Origin: Chryseobacterium indologenes
GTDB taxonomy: Bacteria; Bacteroidota; Bacteroidia; Flavobacteriales; Weeksellaceae
Direction of reading: 5' to 3'
NCBI GenBank assembly: GCA_002439165.1
Contig: DJTE01000041.1
Span: 62,001-126,000 of the forward strand
Length of the DNA stretch: 64,000 bases
Positions 25,168-34,663 of the stretch are shown here, piece by piece. Within the stretch, counting starts at the first letter, position 1, and every line of letters begins with the position of its first letter. Under the pieces are notes generated by a model, which had not been told where the DNA came from, did not search any database, and saw only the letters and a program-made list of their open reading frames with translations. The translations under genes were made by a program, and so were the position numbers.

Positions 25168-26589
25168 ATGAAAATTAATCTTACCCAAAATAAAAATTTA
25201 AAATTATTCAAAATAATTTCTGATGCTGCGGAAAAAAATAACCAGTCGGTGTACATCGTCGGAGGATACGTCCGTGATCTTTTAATGAAAAGAAAAGCAT
25301 CTACCGATATTGATTTTGTAACGGAGCAAAACGGTATTGAGCTGGCACAGACGGTTGCCCGGGATCTTGATCCTAAATTAAAGGTTTCCGTTTTCAAGAC
25401 CTATGGGACAGCTATGATCAAATACAAAGATCTGGATCTGGAGTTTGTAGGAGCAAGAAAAGAAAGCTATACCGAAAACAGCCGTAAGCCGGACGTAGAA
25501 GGAGGAACGCTTGAAGATGACCAGAAAAGAAGGGATTTTACCATCAACGCGATGGCAATCTCTTTAAACAAAGACAGTTTCGGAGAACTGGTAGATCCTT
25601 TTGACGGAATTGGCGATCTTGAAAGAGAAACCTTAAGAACACCCCTGGAACCTGCGCAAACCTATTCAGACGACCCTTTGAGAATGATGAGGGCAGTACG
25701 TTTTGCGTCAACCCTGAATTTCAAAATTGAAGAAAACTCTTTAGAAGCCATCAGACAGGAAGCTGAAAGGATTAAGATTGTTTCTATGGAAAGGATCATG
25801 GTGGAATTCAATAAGATCATGATGTCTGTAAAGCCATCCGTAGGACTGAGATTAATGGAGCAGACAGGACTTTTAAAGCTTATTATTCCCGAACTGATCG
25901 AACTGAAAGGAGTAGAAGAAGTGGAGGGACAGACCCACAAAGACAATTTCTATCATACTCTGGAAGTGGTAGACAATATTTCTGAAAATACAGATAATCT
26001 CTGGCTGCGCTGGTCGGCATTATTACACGATGTAGGAAAAGCTCCCACGAAAAAGTTTGTAGAAGGAACAGGCTGGACCTTTCACGGGCATGAATTTCTG
26101 GGCTCTAAAATGGTGAAAGCTCTTTTTCAGAGGCTGAAGCTGCCATTGGGAAGCGATATGAAATATGTACAGAAAATGGTTAAGCTGTCCTCCCGTCCTA
26201 TTGCATTGATCACAGATGACGCCTCAGATTCCGCATTGAGAAGGCTTCTTTTTGATGCCGGGGAAAATCTGGAAGACCTGTTTACCCTTTGCAAGGCCGA
26301 TATTACCACCAAGAACTCGAAAAAGCAGGAGAGATTTAAAAAGAATTTCGAATATGTAGCGGTAAAGATCAGAGAAGTGGAAGAAAAAGACCAGGTCAGA
26401 AACTTCCAGCCGCCGATTACCGGAGAAGAGATCATGAAGATGTTTAACCTTAAACCCGGCCGTGAAATCGGAATTCTTAAAGAAAAAGTAAAAGAAGCCA
26501 TCCTGGAAGGCGAAATCCCGAATGAAAAGGAAGAAGCAGAGAAATTTGTGATTGCCGAAGCCGGAAAACTGGGACTTCAGATCAGTTGA
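25168..26589 (+). CDS. cca: CCA-adding tRNA nucleotidyltransferase with HD domain
   Basis: A 473-aa class II poly(A)/CCA polymerase-like enzyme that adds or repairs the 3' CCA of tRNAs. The head has IVGGYVRDLL (GG at 32-33) and the catalytic DID (47-49). Neck and body include RRDFTINAMAI, PFDGIGDLE, DDPLRMMRAVRFA and ERIMVEFNKI, which are standard. The C-terminal part has an HD-type motif LLHDVGKAPTKK (His287, Asp288), as in many Bacteroidota enzymes that combine nucleotidyltransferase and phosphohydrolase regions. Confidence 0.92.
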   Translation: MKINLTQNKNLKLFKIISDAAEKNNQSVYIVGGYVRDLLMKRKASTDIDFVTEQNGIELAQTVARDLDPKLKVSVFKTYGTAMIKYKDLDLEFVGARKESYTENSRKPDVEGGTLEDDQKRRDFTINAMAISLNKDSFGELVDPFDGIGDLERETLRTPLEPAQTYSDDPLRMMRAVRFASTLNFKIEENSLEAIRQEAERIKIVSMERIMVEFNKIMMSVKPSVGLRLMEQTGLLKLIIPELIELKGVEEVEGQTHKDNFYHTLEVVDNISENTDNLWLRWSALLHDVGKAPTKKFVEGTGWTFHGHEFLGSKMVKALFQRLKLPLGSDMKYVQKMVKLSSRPIALITDDASDSALRRLLFDAGENLEDLFTLCKADITTKNSKKQERFKKNFEYVAVKIREVEEKDQVRNFQPPITGEEIMKMFNLKPGREIGILKEKVKEAILEGEIPNEKEEAEKFVIAEAGKLGLQIS

Positions 26590-26721
26590 AAATAAATTCT
26601 TAAAAAATCTTAATTTTTTATCAATAATATATTGAAATAATACACTGTTGAATTGATTTTGTAATTACATTTGTAAAAACATTTCAATTCGGCAGTGTAT
26701 CATTTTTAAAACATTCTATTG

Positions 26722-27759
26722 GTGAAAAATACCTTTTTATTCCTCGCTCTCATCCTTTCCCTGCTTTCCTGTGAAAACAAAGTGGAATCGGTTGAAAAAG
26801 CTTTCTATTACTGGAAATCCGATGGCTACTCCTTATCCGAGAAAGAAAAAGATCTCCTGAAAAACCAGGATATTAAAAAACTGTACGTAAAATTCTTTGA
26901 AGTCGATTATAGCGAGGCGATGGGTAATTTTCCGGTTTCCAAAACCAATTACAGTTATTATACCTGTTGTGATGGGGAAAAAGCCGGATATGAGATTATT
27001 CCGGCAGTATATATTAAAAATGTTGTTTTTCAGAAAAGCAATGAAAAAGAACTGGATCAGCTGGCAGATAACGTCAGCTACCTCATCGATAAATATGCCC
27101 GTGAAAAAATGGATTCACTCCAGGTTTCAGAGATACAGATCGATTGTGACTGGACGGAATCCACGAAGAATAAATATTTTTATTTTCTCAAAAAACTGAA
27201 GCCGCTTTCCAACAAGCAGATTTCTGCCACACTTCGCCTTTATCCTTACAAATATCCCGATAAAATGGGGGTTCCTCCGGTAGATAAAGTGACGCTTATG
27301 TGCTATAATCTTATCAATCCGCTTGAAGATAAATCAAAAAACTCAATCCTTGATCTGAAAGAACTGGAAAGCTATCTGAGCGGTACCAAAAAATATCCCC
27401 TGCATCTTGATATTGCCCTGCCGGTATATTCCTGGATGCAGATCTATCAGAATAACCGTTTTACGGGAATTATATACAACGGAAATCAGCTGAAAAAAAG
27501 CCTGAAATCCATAAAGCCGATGTGGTATGAAGTAACAAAAGATACGGTGATGGATTACCAGACCTACCTGAGAATTGGGGACAAAATAAAATACGAAGAA
27601 ATAACCACAGATAAGATCACTCAGGCAATAGAACTGATTAAAAAGCATGTGAAACTCGATAAGAATGTCACGGTAACCCTGTTCCATTTAGACGAAAACC
27701 AGTTAAACAACTACACCGATGAAGAAATTAGCAGTTTTTATAGCCGTTTTGCTAAATAG
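26722..27759 (+). CDS. Hypothetical lipoprotein, possible TIM-barrel
   Basis: A 345-aa protein starting with GTG (26722) because no ATG fits the signal peptide VKNTFLFLALILSLLSC (lipobox LLSC). Segments such as LQVSEIQIDCDWTESTKNKYFYFLKKLK and ISATLRLYPYKYPDKMG, then VDKVTLMCYNL and LDIALPVYSW, have the strand-then-acid rhythm of glycoside-hydrolase-like (beta/alpha)8 barrels; DIDCDW-type acid residues could be catalytic. I do not name a family. The next lipoprotein gene overlaps its 3' end by 41 nt, so the two are translationally linked. Confidence 0.7.
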   Translation: MKNTFLFLALILSLLSCENKVESVEKAFYYWKSDGYSLSEKEKDLLKNQDIKKLYVKFFEVDYSEAMGNFPVSKTNYSYYTCCDGEKAGYEIIPAVYIKNVVFQKSNEKELDQLADNVSYLIDKYAREKMDSLQVSEIQIDCDWTESTKNKYFYFLKKLKPLSNKQISATLRLYPYKYPDKMGVPPVDKVTLMCYNLINPLEDKSKNSILDLKELESYLSGTKKYPLHLDIALPVYSWMQIYQNNRFTGIIYNGNQLKKSLKSIKPMWYEVTKDTVMDYQTYLRIGDKIKYEEITTDKITQAIELIKKHVKLDKNVTVTLFHLDENQLNNYTDEEISSFYSRFAK

Positions 27760-30064
27760 CATTATCACGGCCTGCGGATATTATCCTTACGGTGAAGATC
27801 TGCGGTTTTCCTTTTTAAATCCGAAGAATTTACCTTACCGGAACTATGCTTCATTTTATTATTCGGCATTAGGCTTTACAGCAGAGCCGGAAGTGGGAGC
27901 CGATGCCCGTGATAACGAAGAACTGTGGAAAAAATACTGCAGAAATAAAGTCTCCCTGGAAGATATAGAAGACGTTCTCAATCATTACAGCTATTCCGAC
28001 ATCCAGCCGGACCGGAAAAACAGTTTTCTTAAATATCTGTATGCACAGAAAGACACCGAAGCCCTGGATTATCTGAAATTTGCCAAAAACTGTGAATACT
28101 TCAATACCTGGCAGGACGATCCGTGGGAAAGAAAAGACAGCATCGCCGGAATAAAGAGAAAAGAACTGATTGGAAAAGCAGTTTCCTTTGCCGGAAGCAG
28201 CCGGAATATGGAAATCAGGAAAAGATACGCCTTTCTGGCTGTGAGGCTTGCGTTCTATCAGGGTGACATGAAAACCCTTAACCGGGTTTATGGCCAATAT
28301 TTCTCTACCGGTAACACCGGTACGGTGATTGATGTGTGGGCGCTTTACTTTAAAGCTGTTGCGGAAGAAAATCCGGGATTAAAAAACCTTTACCTGGCAA
28401 AAGTGTTTGCGCTTTCTCCTGCAAAACGTTTCGTGGCATGGCAGCTTTTTGTTTCCAGACTTCCTCAGGAAGAAACGCTGAAGTATGCTAAAAATAATTC
28501 TGAAAGATCAGCGGTTCTTCTCATGTACGGAGTTTACAACCCGGAAAAAAATCTGGAGAATCTGAAAAAAATGTATGCAGTAGATGCAGGAACAGAAGGA
28601 CTGAGCTTCCTGCTTTTAAGAGAAACAAGCAAACTGGAAGACTGGATTTATACCCCTTATTACTCCCTTTTTGAACCGGCTATAAGACAAAATTATTTTA
28701 CCAGCGATAATGATCCTGAAGAGGAATCCATACAAAGGATTTTACAAAGAACAGAAACAGACCGTGAATACGCAGGAAAAGTTCTGGAATTTGTCAGTTC
28801 AGCGGATCTTTCAAAAGTAGAAAATCCGGAATTCTGGAGGTTGGTAAAAGCCGAACTCCTGCTCATGACCCGGAATTACTCAGGCAGCCTGGAAGAAATT
28901 GCCGGACTTGAAAAAATGCTTCCCGTAAACAGTGGAATCCGGCAGAATCTGGAACTGATCAAAACCCTGAACCTCTTTGCCGGACAGGAGTATGGAAAGG
29001 CTGTAATTCCGGAAGAAACCAAAAATATTCTGCTCAGAAACAAACATAATAAGTATTTTATTTTTGCTTTGGGAAGAGAACTTGAATATCTGGGAAATAC
29101 CGATGATGCCGCACTTTTATATGTTTCACTGGATACCAGCTATCAGAATGACTACTTTTCTGTCTTCTATAAATCCCTGAAAAATACTAAAAAGACCTAT
29201 ACAGATTATTACGCCGACTATTTTGACTACCTGGATGCTGTATATACATCCGGACAGCTGAAAAGCTTCATCAGTAAGACGGAAAGCTTATATAAAACCG
29301 GAGATGCTTTTTATCGGCAATACCATCCTCTGAAACAGGTCCAGATCAATGAACTTTACGATCTGCTGGGAACCAAATATATCCGTGAAAACAAGCTTCA
29401 GCCCGCTCTCGCAGTTTTTCAGAAACTGGGTGAGAATTATTTTGACGGACAATCCGCGCTTTGGGAAAGAGAAAAAGAAGATGATAAAGTAGCCGGGAAA
29501 ATATTTTCCGAAAACCCTTTCTATGAATTGAGATATACACCGGATTTTATCGATAAAAAAGAAGAATTCAGGCTTAGTAAGATCAGTATTACCAAAAAAC
29601 TGATAGAATATATTGGCAGGGCAGAAAATCCCGGTGAAAAAGACAGGGATTACTATTACTTTCTGGTGGCCAACTGCTATTATAATATGACACAGTATGG
29701 AAATGCCTGGATGATGAAAAGGTACAGCCTGAGCTCTTCCGGAAATTTTTCAGTCCGTGAAGATAATGAAGAGTTCAATGCTGCAAATCTGGCTAAATTG
29801 TATTACGGAAAAGCACTTGAACAGGCCAAAACAGAAAAATTTAAAGCACTCTGCCTGAGAATGCAGGGAAGATGCGAAAATTATAAACTGGATTTTAAAC
29901 AGGATGAAGCCGTAGACTATTTTTATGCTTCTGAAGGATATGAAGAAGAAAGACTTCAGAAAAACAAATACTACCAGGATCTGGCCGGTAATTACGGAGA
30001 TCACTATTCTGATATGATGAGCGGCTGTGATTCCTTTGCGGAATATTTTAAGGCAAGGAGATAA
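27719..30064 (+). CDS. Large helical lipoprotein of unknown function
   Basis: A 781-aa lipoprotein with lipobox ITAC (mature from Cys19). The body is mostly alpha-helical with tetratricopeptide-like A/L/Y spacing (for example FAKNCEYFNTW; LAPALAVFQKLGENY), which suggests a TPR-type solenoid, but I see no clean consensus repeat. It contains no catalytic motif that I recognise. It overlaps the 3' end of the upstream lipoprotein gene by 41 nt, so the two may form an outer-membrane pair. Ends before the hairpin at 30070-30094. Confidence 0.7.
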   Translation: MKKLAVFIAVLLNSIITACGYYPYGEDLRFSFLNPKNLPYRNYASFYYSALGFTAEPEVGADARDNEELWKKYCRNKVSLEDIEDVLNHYSYSDIQPDRKNSFLKYLYAQKDTEALDYLKFAKNCEYFNTWQDDPWERKDSIAGIKRKELIGKAVSFAGSSRNMEIRKRYAFLAVRLAFYQGDMKTLNRVYGQYFSTGNTGTVIDVWALYFKAVAEENPGLKNLYLAKVFALSPAKRFVAWQLFVSRLPQEETLKYAKNNSERSAVLLMYGVYNPEKNLENLKKMYAVDAGTEGLSFLLLRETSKLEDWIYTPYYSLFEPAIRQNYFTSDNDPEEESIQRILQRTETDREYAGKVLEFVSSADLSKVENPEFWRLVKAELLLMTRNYSGSLEEIAGLEKMLPVNSGIRQNLELIKTLNLFAGQEYGKAVIPEETKNILLRNKHNKYFIFALGRELEYLGNTDDAALLYVSLDTSYQNDYFSVFYKSLKNTKKTYTDYYADYFDYLDAVYTSGQLKSFISKTESLYKTGDAFYRQYHPLKQVQINELYDLLGTKYIRENKLQPALAVFQKLGENYFDGQSALWEREKEDDKVAGKIFSENPFYELRYTPDFIDKKEEFRLSKISITKKLIEYIGRAENPGEKDRDYYYFLVANCYYNMTQYGNAWMMKRYSLSSSGNFSVREDNEEFNAANLAKLYYGKALEQAKTEKFKALCLRMQGRCENYKLDFKQDEAVDYFYASEGYEEERLQKNKYYQDLAGNYGDHYSDMMSGCDSFAEYFKARR

Positions 30065-30069
30065 AAAAT

Positions 30070-30094
30070 CCGGCCGCTTCGGAGAAGCGGCCGG
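30070..30094 (-). terminator. Terminator between convergent genes
   Basis: An 11-bp perfect stem CCGGCCGCTTC/GAAGCGGCCGG with a GGA loop. The T-tract follows on the minus strand, so it mainly ends the BtuG-like gene; it may also stop the convergent transcript. Confidence 0.85.
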
Positions 30095-30155
30095 AAAAAA
30101 AACACAAATGATGAAAAAAAATAAAAATTTATAGTAATACCGGAGTATTATTTTC

Positions 30156-31199
30156 TTAATTCCAATACACCGCGTTAGAACCCAGTCCGGCGGTTAATGT
30201 CTTAATAATTGTTCCTGAAACAGCAGAGTAAATAACGATCTTACTGCCCGCTGTAAATCCATTGGAATCGGAAGTGAAAATCTTATCATTGATCACGCTG
30301 AATCCGTAAAGATCAGAATAAGGATCTACGCTGCTTGCAACAGTAAACAGCGGTGAAGCAGGAGCTGTGGTAGCTGCCATATCCATCGCGTAAACTTTAG
30401 TTCCTGAGCTGAAATAAAACCTGCCGTTAGAGATTTCCAGATTCTTGGCATTCGCAATACCCGTTAAAGTAGTGGTTTTTACCACAGATCCTGTATTGGA
30501 GATCTGATAAATGTAAGAATCCGCAGTACCTGCAGCAATAGCATACACATTTTGGTTGTCGGCGATCATCTTTGTGATGTCTCCGTTAGGAAGTTCAATT
30601 ACATCCTGTACCTCATTTGTGAAAGTATTGATGTAAGTGATCTTGTTTCCGTATCCGTATGAAGCATTCTGTACAAAAATCTTATTTCCTGCTTCTACAA
30701 TTCTTTCAGCAGCACCGGTAACCGGGATTTTTTTGATGAAAGAGTTATCCGATAGCTTATAAACACTTACATATTTTTCACCTCCGAACTTATCATTGGT
30801 TACATAAATACTGTTATTGGCAAAAGCCATATAACGGGGAGCAGCAAGTTCTGCTTTAATTTCTCCCTTTATTTTAAAATTAGCACGGTTAACGACCTGT
30901 ATCCTGTTGGAGTTATTCAGGAGAAGATAAGCATTATCACCATTGAAGGCAATGGTCTGCAGTACATCACCAAGTATGGTCCCGCCATTGCTGGAAGAGA
31001 AAATGTTGTTCTTCTGAATGTTCAGATCAGAGCTCAGGAAAGTTACTTCTGCCGTAGGAGACTGAAATTTACCTTCATTGGCAATCAGGAAACCGTTTCC
31101 ATAGTATTCTTCCGGCTCATCATTGTCGCTGCTACACGAATAAATTCCTGAAAGGAGTACGAAAGCAAAAAGAAGAGATAAAAGTCTGTGTAATTTCAT
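30156..31199 (-). CDS. BtuG-like beta-propeller surface lipoprotein (DUF5074/YncE-like)
   Basis: A 347-aa lipoprotein with lipobox IYSC. It has the repeated strand pattern of a seven-bladed propeller (NDKFGGEKYVSVYKLSDNSF; NKITYINTFTNEVQDV; DSYIYQISNTGSVVKTT; TKVYAMDMAA). In Bacteroides, BtuG proteins of this kind bind cobalamin on the cell surface and pass it to BtuB. The gene follows the BtuB-like receptor gene by 14 nt under one cobalamin riboswitch, which supports a B12 role. Similar propellers also serve other ligands. Confidence 0.82.
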   Translation of the reverse strand: MKLHRLLSLLFAFVLLSGIYSCSSDNDEPEEYYGNGFLIANEGKFQSPTAEVTFLSSDLNIQKNNIFSSSNGGTILGDVLQTIAFNGDNAYLLLNNSNRIQVVNRANFKIKGEIKAELAAPRYMAFANNSIYVTNDKFGGEKYVSVYKLSDNSFIKKIPVTGAAERIVEAGNKIFVQNASYGYGNKITYINTFTNEVQDVIELPNGDITKMIADNQNVYAIAAGTADSYIYQISNTGSVVKTTTLTGIANAKNLEISNGRFYFSSGTKVYAMDMAATTAPASPLFTVASSVDPYSDLYGFSVINDKIFTSDSNGFTAGSKIVIYSAVSGTIIKTLTAGLGSNAVYWN

Positions 31200-31213
31200 A
31201 ATATATTTCAGTT

Positions 31214-33055
31214 TTAAAAATTAATGGTTGCGTAAATACTGTAATTCCTTTTAGGCATGGGATAATAGTACACCGTCTGATAAACAGTATCAGTCAGGTT
31301 ATTGATCTTGACTCCTAAAGTATACTTCTTCAGAAGCGTTGCAGAAACACCGGTATTTAAGATAAAATAAGGATCAAGCGACATCGCTTTGTTTTCATCC
31401 GTAGTCGTGTAAGTAAGACCGTTGAAAAGACCCTGAACATACACTTTAAGAAAACCGTACTGATATTCTGCCGTTCCGTTGGCTTTGTGGAAAGGAACAT
31501 ACATTATCTGCTTCCGGGTTTCCTTGTTTTCCGATCGCGAATAAGTATAGCCCGCATTCAGCTTTAGTGCGTGTTTGCCCCAGTTTTTATAGAATGAAGC
31601 CTGGGTTTCCAGACCATAGGATTCAACTTTATAGGTATTGAAAGCTCCCCAGTATCCGTAAGGAGTAGGTAACCAGCTGATATAATCCTTAATATCCATA
31701 TAATAAGGACTCAGCATAATTTTAAAGTCACCCAGGACGAACTCATGATTCATATCAATATTCATGGAAGTTTCCGGCTTAAGATCACGGTTCCCGCCCG
31801 GCTGCCAGTAAAGATCATTAAAAGAAGGAAACCTGAAGTTTCTGGAAAAGCTTACCCCGGTATGGTACCATTTCAAAGCATTCCATTTAGCTGAAAAAGA
31901 ATACAGGAGCGGAGAAGAAATATCCTCGATGAAATTCTGCTTGACACCGGCTTCAAAACGGAGATCCTTTGTAGCAAAATACCTGATAAGACCCGCTATG
32001 GCTCCTACATTACGGCTGATATTACCGAGTCCCGATTCATAGCCTTCCCCTTTGTTGACCTGGAATTCACCGATCGCATTGACGTTGATCTTAGGAGTGA
32101 TGAAGTAATTGAAATCATTCCTGAAAATATAATTCTTTCCTTCCGTACCGCTCGTTTTCGGACGGCTGATATCCCCGAAATACTGGAAATTATCCTCCGT
32201 ATAGGCAGCCTTTAAACTGTTGGAAAGATTCGTTGTATTTACGTCCCAGGAGATCAGGCTCCTCAAAGTCTGGGCATTGTATTTGGTCTTATTCCCGTTA
32301 GGTTCAAAAATAGGATAGTGCTGGGATGCATCAAAGATCTGGTTTTGCCATGAAACCGTCTGACGGTCTGCAATCTTATAAGAAGCCCCGATATTGAAAG
32401 TCGTATTATAATACTTTCCGTTGAGGTTATTATAAGGAGAACTTCCCACGACAAACTCAGGAACCTTATAATCATTTTCACTGATAACATAGCTTCCGGA
32501 TGCTTTAAAGCTGAATTTTTCATTGCTGTAAGAAGCTTTGGCAAAATTATTATACGTTCCGAATGAAGCTGCCTCAGAATACAGCGAGGCCCCGAATCCT
32601 CTGTTGAATTCCAGATTATTATTCAGGTGAATACTGCCGCCGATGGCCGAGCTTCCGTACTGCACGCTTCCTCCCCCTGCTTTTATTTCAAGTTCATCAT
32701 AGCCATAAAGCGGAATATTATTCACATCTCCCTGTCCTAAAAAAACAGAATTGATATTGATGCCGTTCCATACAAAAGCCGTATGTCCGGCACTCGTTCC
32801 CCGGAATGAAGGTGAAGAAACAGCACCACGGCCGTTTTCCTTCATATAAATCTGCGACTGAAAACGTAAAAGCTCGGAAAGATTCGTCGAATTTTTCTCA
32901 ATATCCTTTGGAGTAATCGTATTGACGTAGTGAAACTGTTTCACCCTGCTCATCTGGTTATCGAATATATAAATGGTATCAATGGCCTTCTCCTGTCCCA
33001 AAAGAAAGCTGCCGTATGACGAACAAAGCAGTAATAAAGATCTTTTTATATCCAT
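31214..33055 (-). CDS. btuB: BtuB-like TonB-dependent cobalamin receptor
   Basis: A 613-aa outer-membrane receptor with a signal peptide (to about SSYGSFLLGQ). The plug region has SELLRFQSQIYMKENGRGAVSSPSFRGTSAGHTAFVWNG, including the conserved LR-R/FRG-x-x motif; a barrel follows, ending in an aromatic residue (TINF), typical of outer-membrane proteins. It is short for a TonB receptor but normal for BtuB. Expression is set by the upstream cobalamin riboswitch. The frame continues to 33088, but the ATG at 33055 gives the correct signal peptide. Confidence 0.87.
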   Translation of the reverse strand: MDIKRSLLLLCSSYGSFLLGQEKAIDTIYIFDNQMSRVKQFHYVNTITPKDIEKNSTNLSELLRFQSQIYMKENGRGAVSSPSFRGTSAGHTAFVWNGININSVFLGQGDVNNIPLYGYDELEIKAGGGSVQYGSSAIGGSIHLNNNLEFNRGFGASLYSEAASFGTYNNFAKASYSNEKFSFKASGSYVISENDYKVPEFVVGSSPYNNLNGKYYNTTFNIGASYKIADRQTVSWQNQIFDASQHYPIFEPNGNKTKYNAQTLRSLISWDVNTTNLSNSLKAAYTEDNFQYFGDISRPKTSGTEGKNYIFRNDFNYFITPKINVNAIGEFQVNKGEGYESGLGNISRNVGAIAGLIRYFATKDLRFEAGVKQNFIEDISSPLLYSFSAKWNALKWYHTGVSFSRNFRFPSFNDLYWQPGGNRDLKPETSMNIDMNHEFVLGDFKIMLSPYYMDIKDYISWLPTPYGYWGAFNTYKVESYGLETQASFYKNWGKHALKLNAGYTYSRSENKETRKQIMYVPFHKANGTAEYQYGFLKVYVQGLFNGLTYTTTDENKAMSLDPYFILNTGVSATLLKKYTLGVKINNLTDTVYQTVYYYPMPKRNYSIYATINF

Positions 33056-33097
33056 ACTAATTTTACTTCTCCTCCGGAAGCAAGTCATTTTTAGTTA

Positions 33098-33252
33098 GTA
33101 TTCTGGCAGGTCTCCTGACTTTCGCGTTCTGCACCTTCCCGTATAAACAGTGGTTTTTTGCAGAATCTCTTATTACGATTTACAGTTGCGGGGACAGTTT
33201 GGGATTTTCACCCAATTCCCTATTATTTCCAATAGACTGGAAACCAAAATTT
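33098..33252 (-). ncRNA. Cobalamin (AdoCbl) riboswitch
   Basis: Read on the minus strand, the segment contains CCCCGCAACTGTAA and, further on, GAAAGTCAGGAGACCTGCC, which is the B12-box core. GGTGCAGAACGCGAAAGTCAGGAG is the classic 3' part, and GGGAATTGGGTGAAAATCCC is the 5' part. The gap between these is the usual length. It precedes the BtuB-like gene by about 43 nt, so excess B12 would repress uptake. Confidence 0.95.
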
Positions 33253-33255
33253 TTG

Positions 33256-33263
33256 CAAAGATA
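33256..33263 (-). promoter_or_regulatory. -7 box for the B12 uptake operon
   Basis: TATCTTTG on the minus strand matches TAnnTTTG and lies just upstream of the riboswitch's 5' end. Confidence 0.6.
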
Positions 33264-34077
33264 AGTTTTTAAATGTATTAGACAACAGGACAGAAAGATG
33301 AAACGATAAATGGGTAGAACAGGAGGGATTCTGTCAAACTCTATGGATTACGTAAATTTTTTGTTGGTTTAAAGTAATCTCCTGATAAATTGAATTATTA
33401 TCATGTTTTATGGTGTAAGAAGATCAAATATTTTCATCCATTTTACAATCAAATATTGAATTTCTAGCAGAATACACGAATTTCACAGATTTTTATGGGT
33501 ATGTTTTTCCTCGCAGACAGAGCAGATGACGCAGATTTTTTGTCGGTTTAAAGCAAGGGCGTAAGGACTTTAATTATGATACAGCTTTTAAGACACAAAA
33601 AAAATCAAAGATTTTCAGCAGTTTTCCTGAACAGTGATCGATTGCTTTAAGATTTAAGACAGCCGAAGGCTAATCCATCGCTTCATCGGATCAACGGAGT
33701 TGATTGTGAACTTTACTTTCTTCAAAATTGCCTGTGCATCGAACTTTGCGTTCCAAAAAATACAGTTATCATATTGATGAAATTTGAGTTTTCCACAGAT
33801 TTTCCAGAAAAAGATCTGTGTTATCTGTGAGATTTGCGGGAACAATATTTATGAAGGTTTTGAATAACGATGCTGTAAAAATCTGCTTAATCTGCCAGAT
33901 CAGCGAGCATAAAATTTTTCATGGATTAGGTAGATTCTTCACCAAGAATTTAAGTGAATTTCTATAAGCAAAGCTTTAAACTTTCAGATGAGACGTAAAA
34001 ACCTGTTGTGATTAAAAAAGCTTTATTGCCACGGACACAGATATTTTATTCGTGGCAAAAAGCAATATATCTTCCAT
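33264..34077. other. Gene-free gap with degenerate dispersed repeats
   Basis: About 0.8 kb with no convincing gene. It contains ATCTGCG/AATCTGTG-type words (33490-33545, 33800-33930) also present in the 12.7-13.2 kb repeat and at 59400-59500. It also contains a 27-bp stretch (33679-33705, CGCTTCATCGGATCAACG...) repeated exactly at 56061-56087. A short ORF at 33654-33845 (minus) lies in repeat-like sequence and I do not accept it. Confidence 0.6.
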
Positions 34078-34560
34078 TTATAAAAACGATGAATCAAAAT
34101 AGAAGGGAAGCAGATCTTTAATCGCATGTACCTTGTAAACCTCCTCATTCATACTTGAAAAATAAAGGTCGATATTCTCGTTCTGCTTGGTCTCAAATTC
34201 TATTAAGCTCTGGCGGCAGGCTCCGCATGGCGGGATCGGAGGATTTTTCTCATGAAATTCCTTAGGTCCGCCCACTACAAAGATCTTTTTTATCTTCACA
34301 TCCGGAAAGTTGGCGGCTACCCAGAAAAGAGCCGTTCTTTCAGCACACAGCCCGGACGGAAAAGCAGCGTTCTCCTGGTTGTTGCCGGAATAGATCTCTC
34401 CGTTTTCAAGCAGGACAGAACATCCTACCAGAAACTGGGAGTAGGGGGCATAGGCATTTTCGCGGGCTTCTTTGGCTCTTTCGAATAGTTTTTTTTCAAT
34501 ATCGCTCAGTTCACTGCTGTTTTTAAAATACTCGTAACTGATCTGTATGTCTTTTTTCAT
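34078..34560 (-). CDS. cdd: Cytidine deaminase
   Basis: Zinc-dependent deamination of cytidine and deoxycytidine to uridine forms in pyrimidine salvage. The 160-aa protein has the zinc ligands and catalytic Glu in SGLCAERTALFWVA (C-A-E) and PPCGACRQ (C-x-x-C). The N-terminal YAPYSQFLVGCSV is typical of the tetrameric short form. It is divergent from the reductase gene, with starts separated by about 104 nt. Confidence 0.94.
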   Translation of the reverse strand: MKKDIQISYEYFKNSSELSDIEKKLFERAKEARENAYAPYSQFLVGCSVLLENGEIYSGNNQENAAFPSGLCAERTALFWVAANFPDVKIKKIFVVGGPKEFHEKNPPIPPCGACRQSLIEFETKQNENIDLYFSSMNEEVYKVHAIKDLLPFYFDSSFL

Positions 34561-34617
34561 ATATTGTAGGACTAAAAAAGGGGGGCTAAAATTAGTTCTT
34601 TTTAATCAGGTGGGCAA

Positions 34618-34625
34618 TATTTTTG
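34618..34625 (+). promoter_or_regulatory. Candidate -7 box for the ene-reductase gene
   Basis: TATTTTTG matches TAnnTTTG, 38 nt before the chosen ATG; supports the shorter start. Confidence 0.5.
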
Positions 34626-34663
34626 TTCATCAGATCATTGAACCTGAAATTCAAAAGTTTAAA

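Noticed and set aside
33654..33845. 63-codon minus-strand ORF in the gap
   Set aside because: Consists mostly of dispersed-repeat sequence also found at 56.1 kb in non-coding context.
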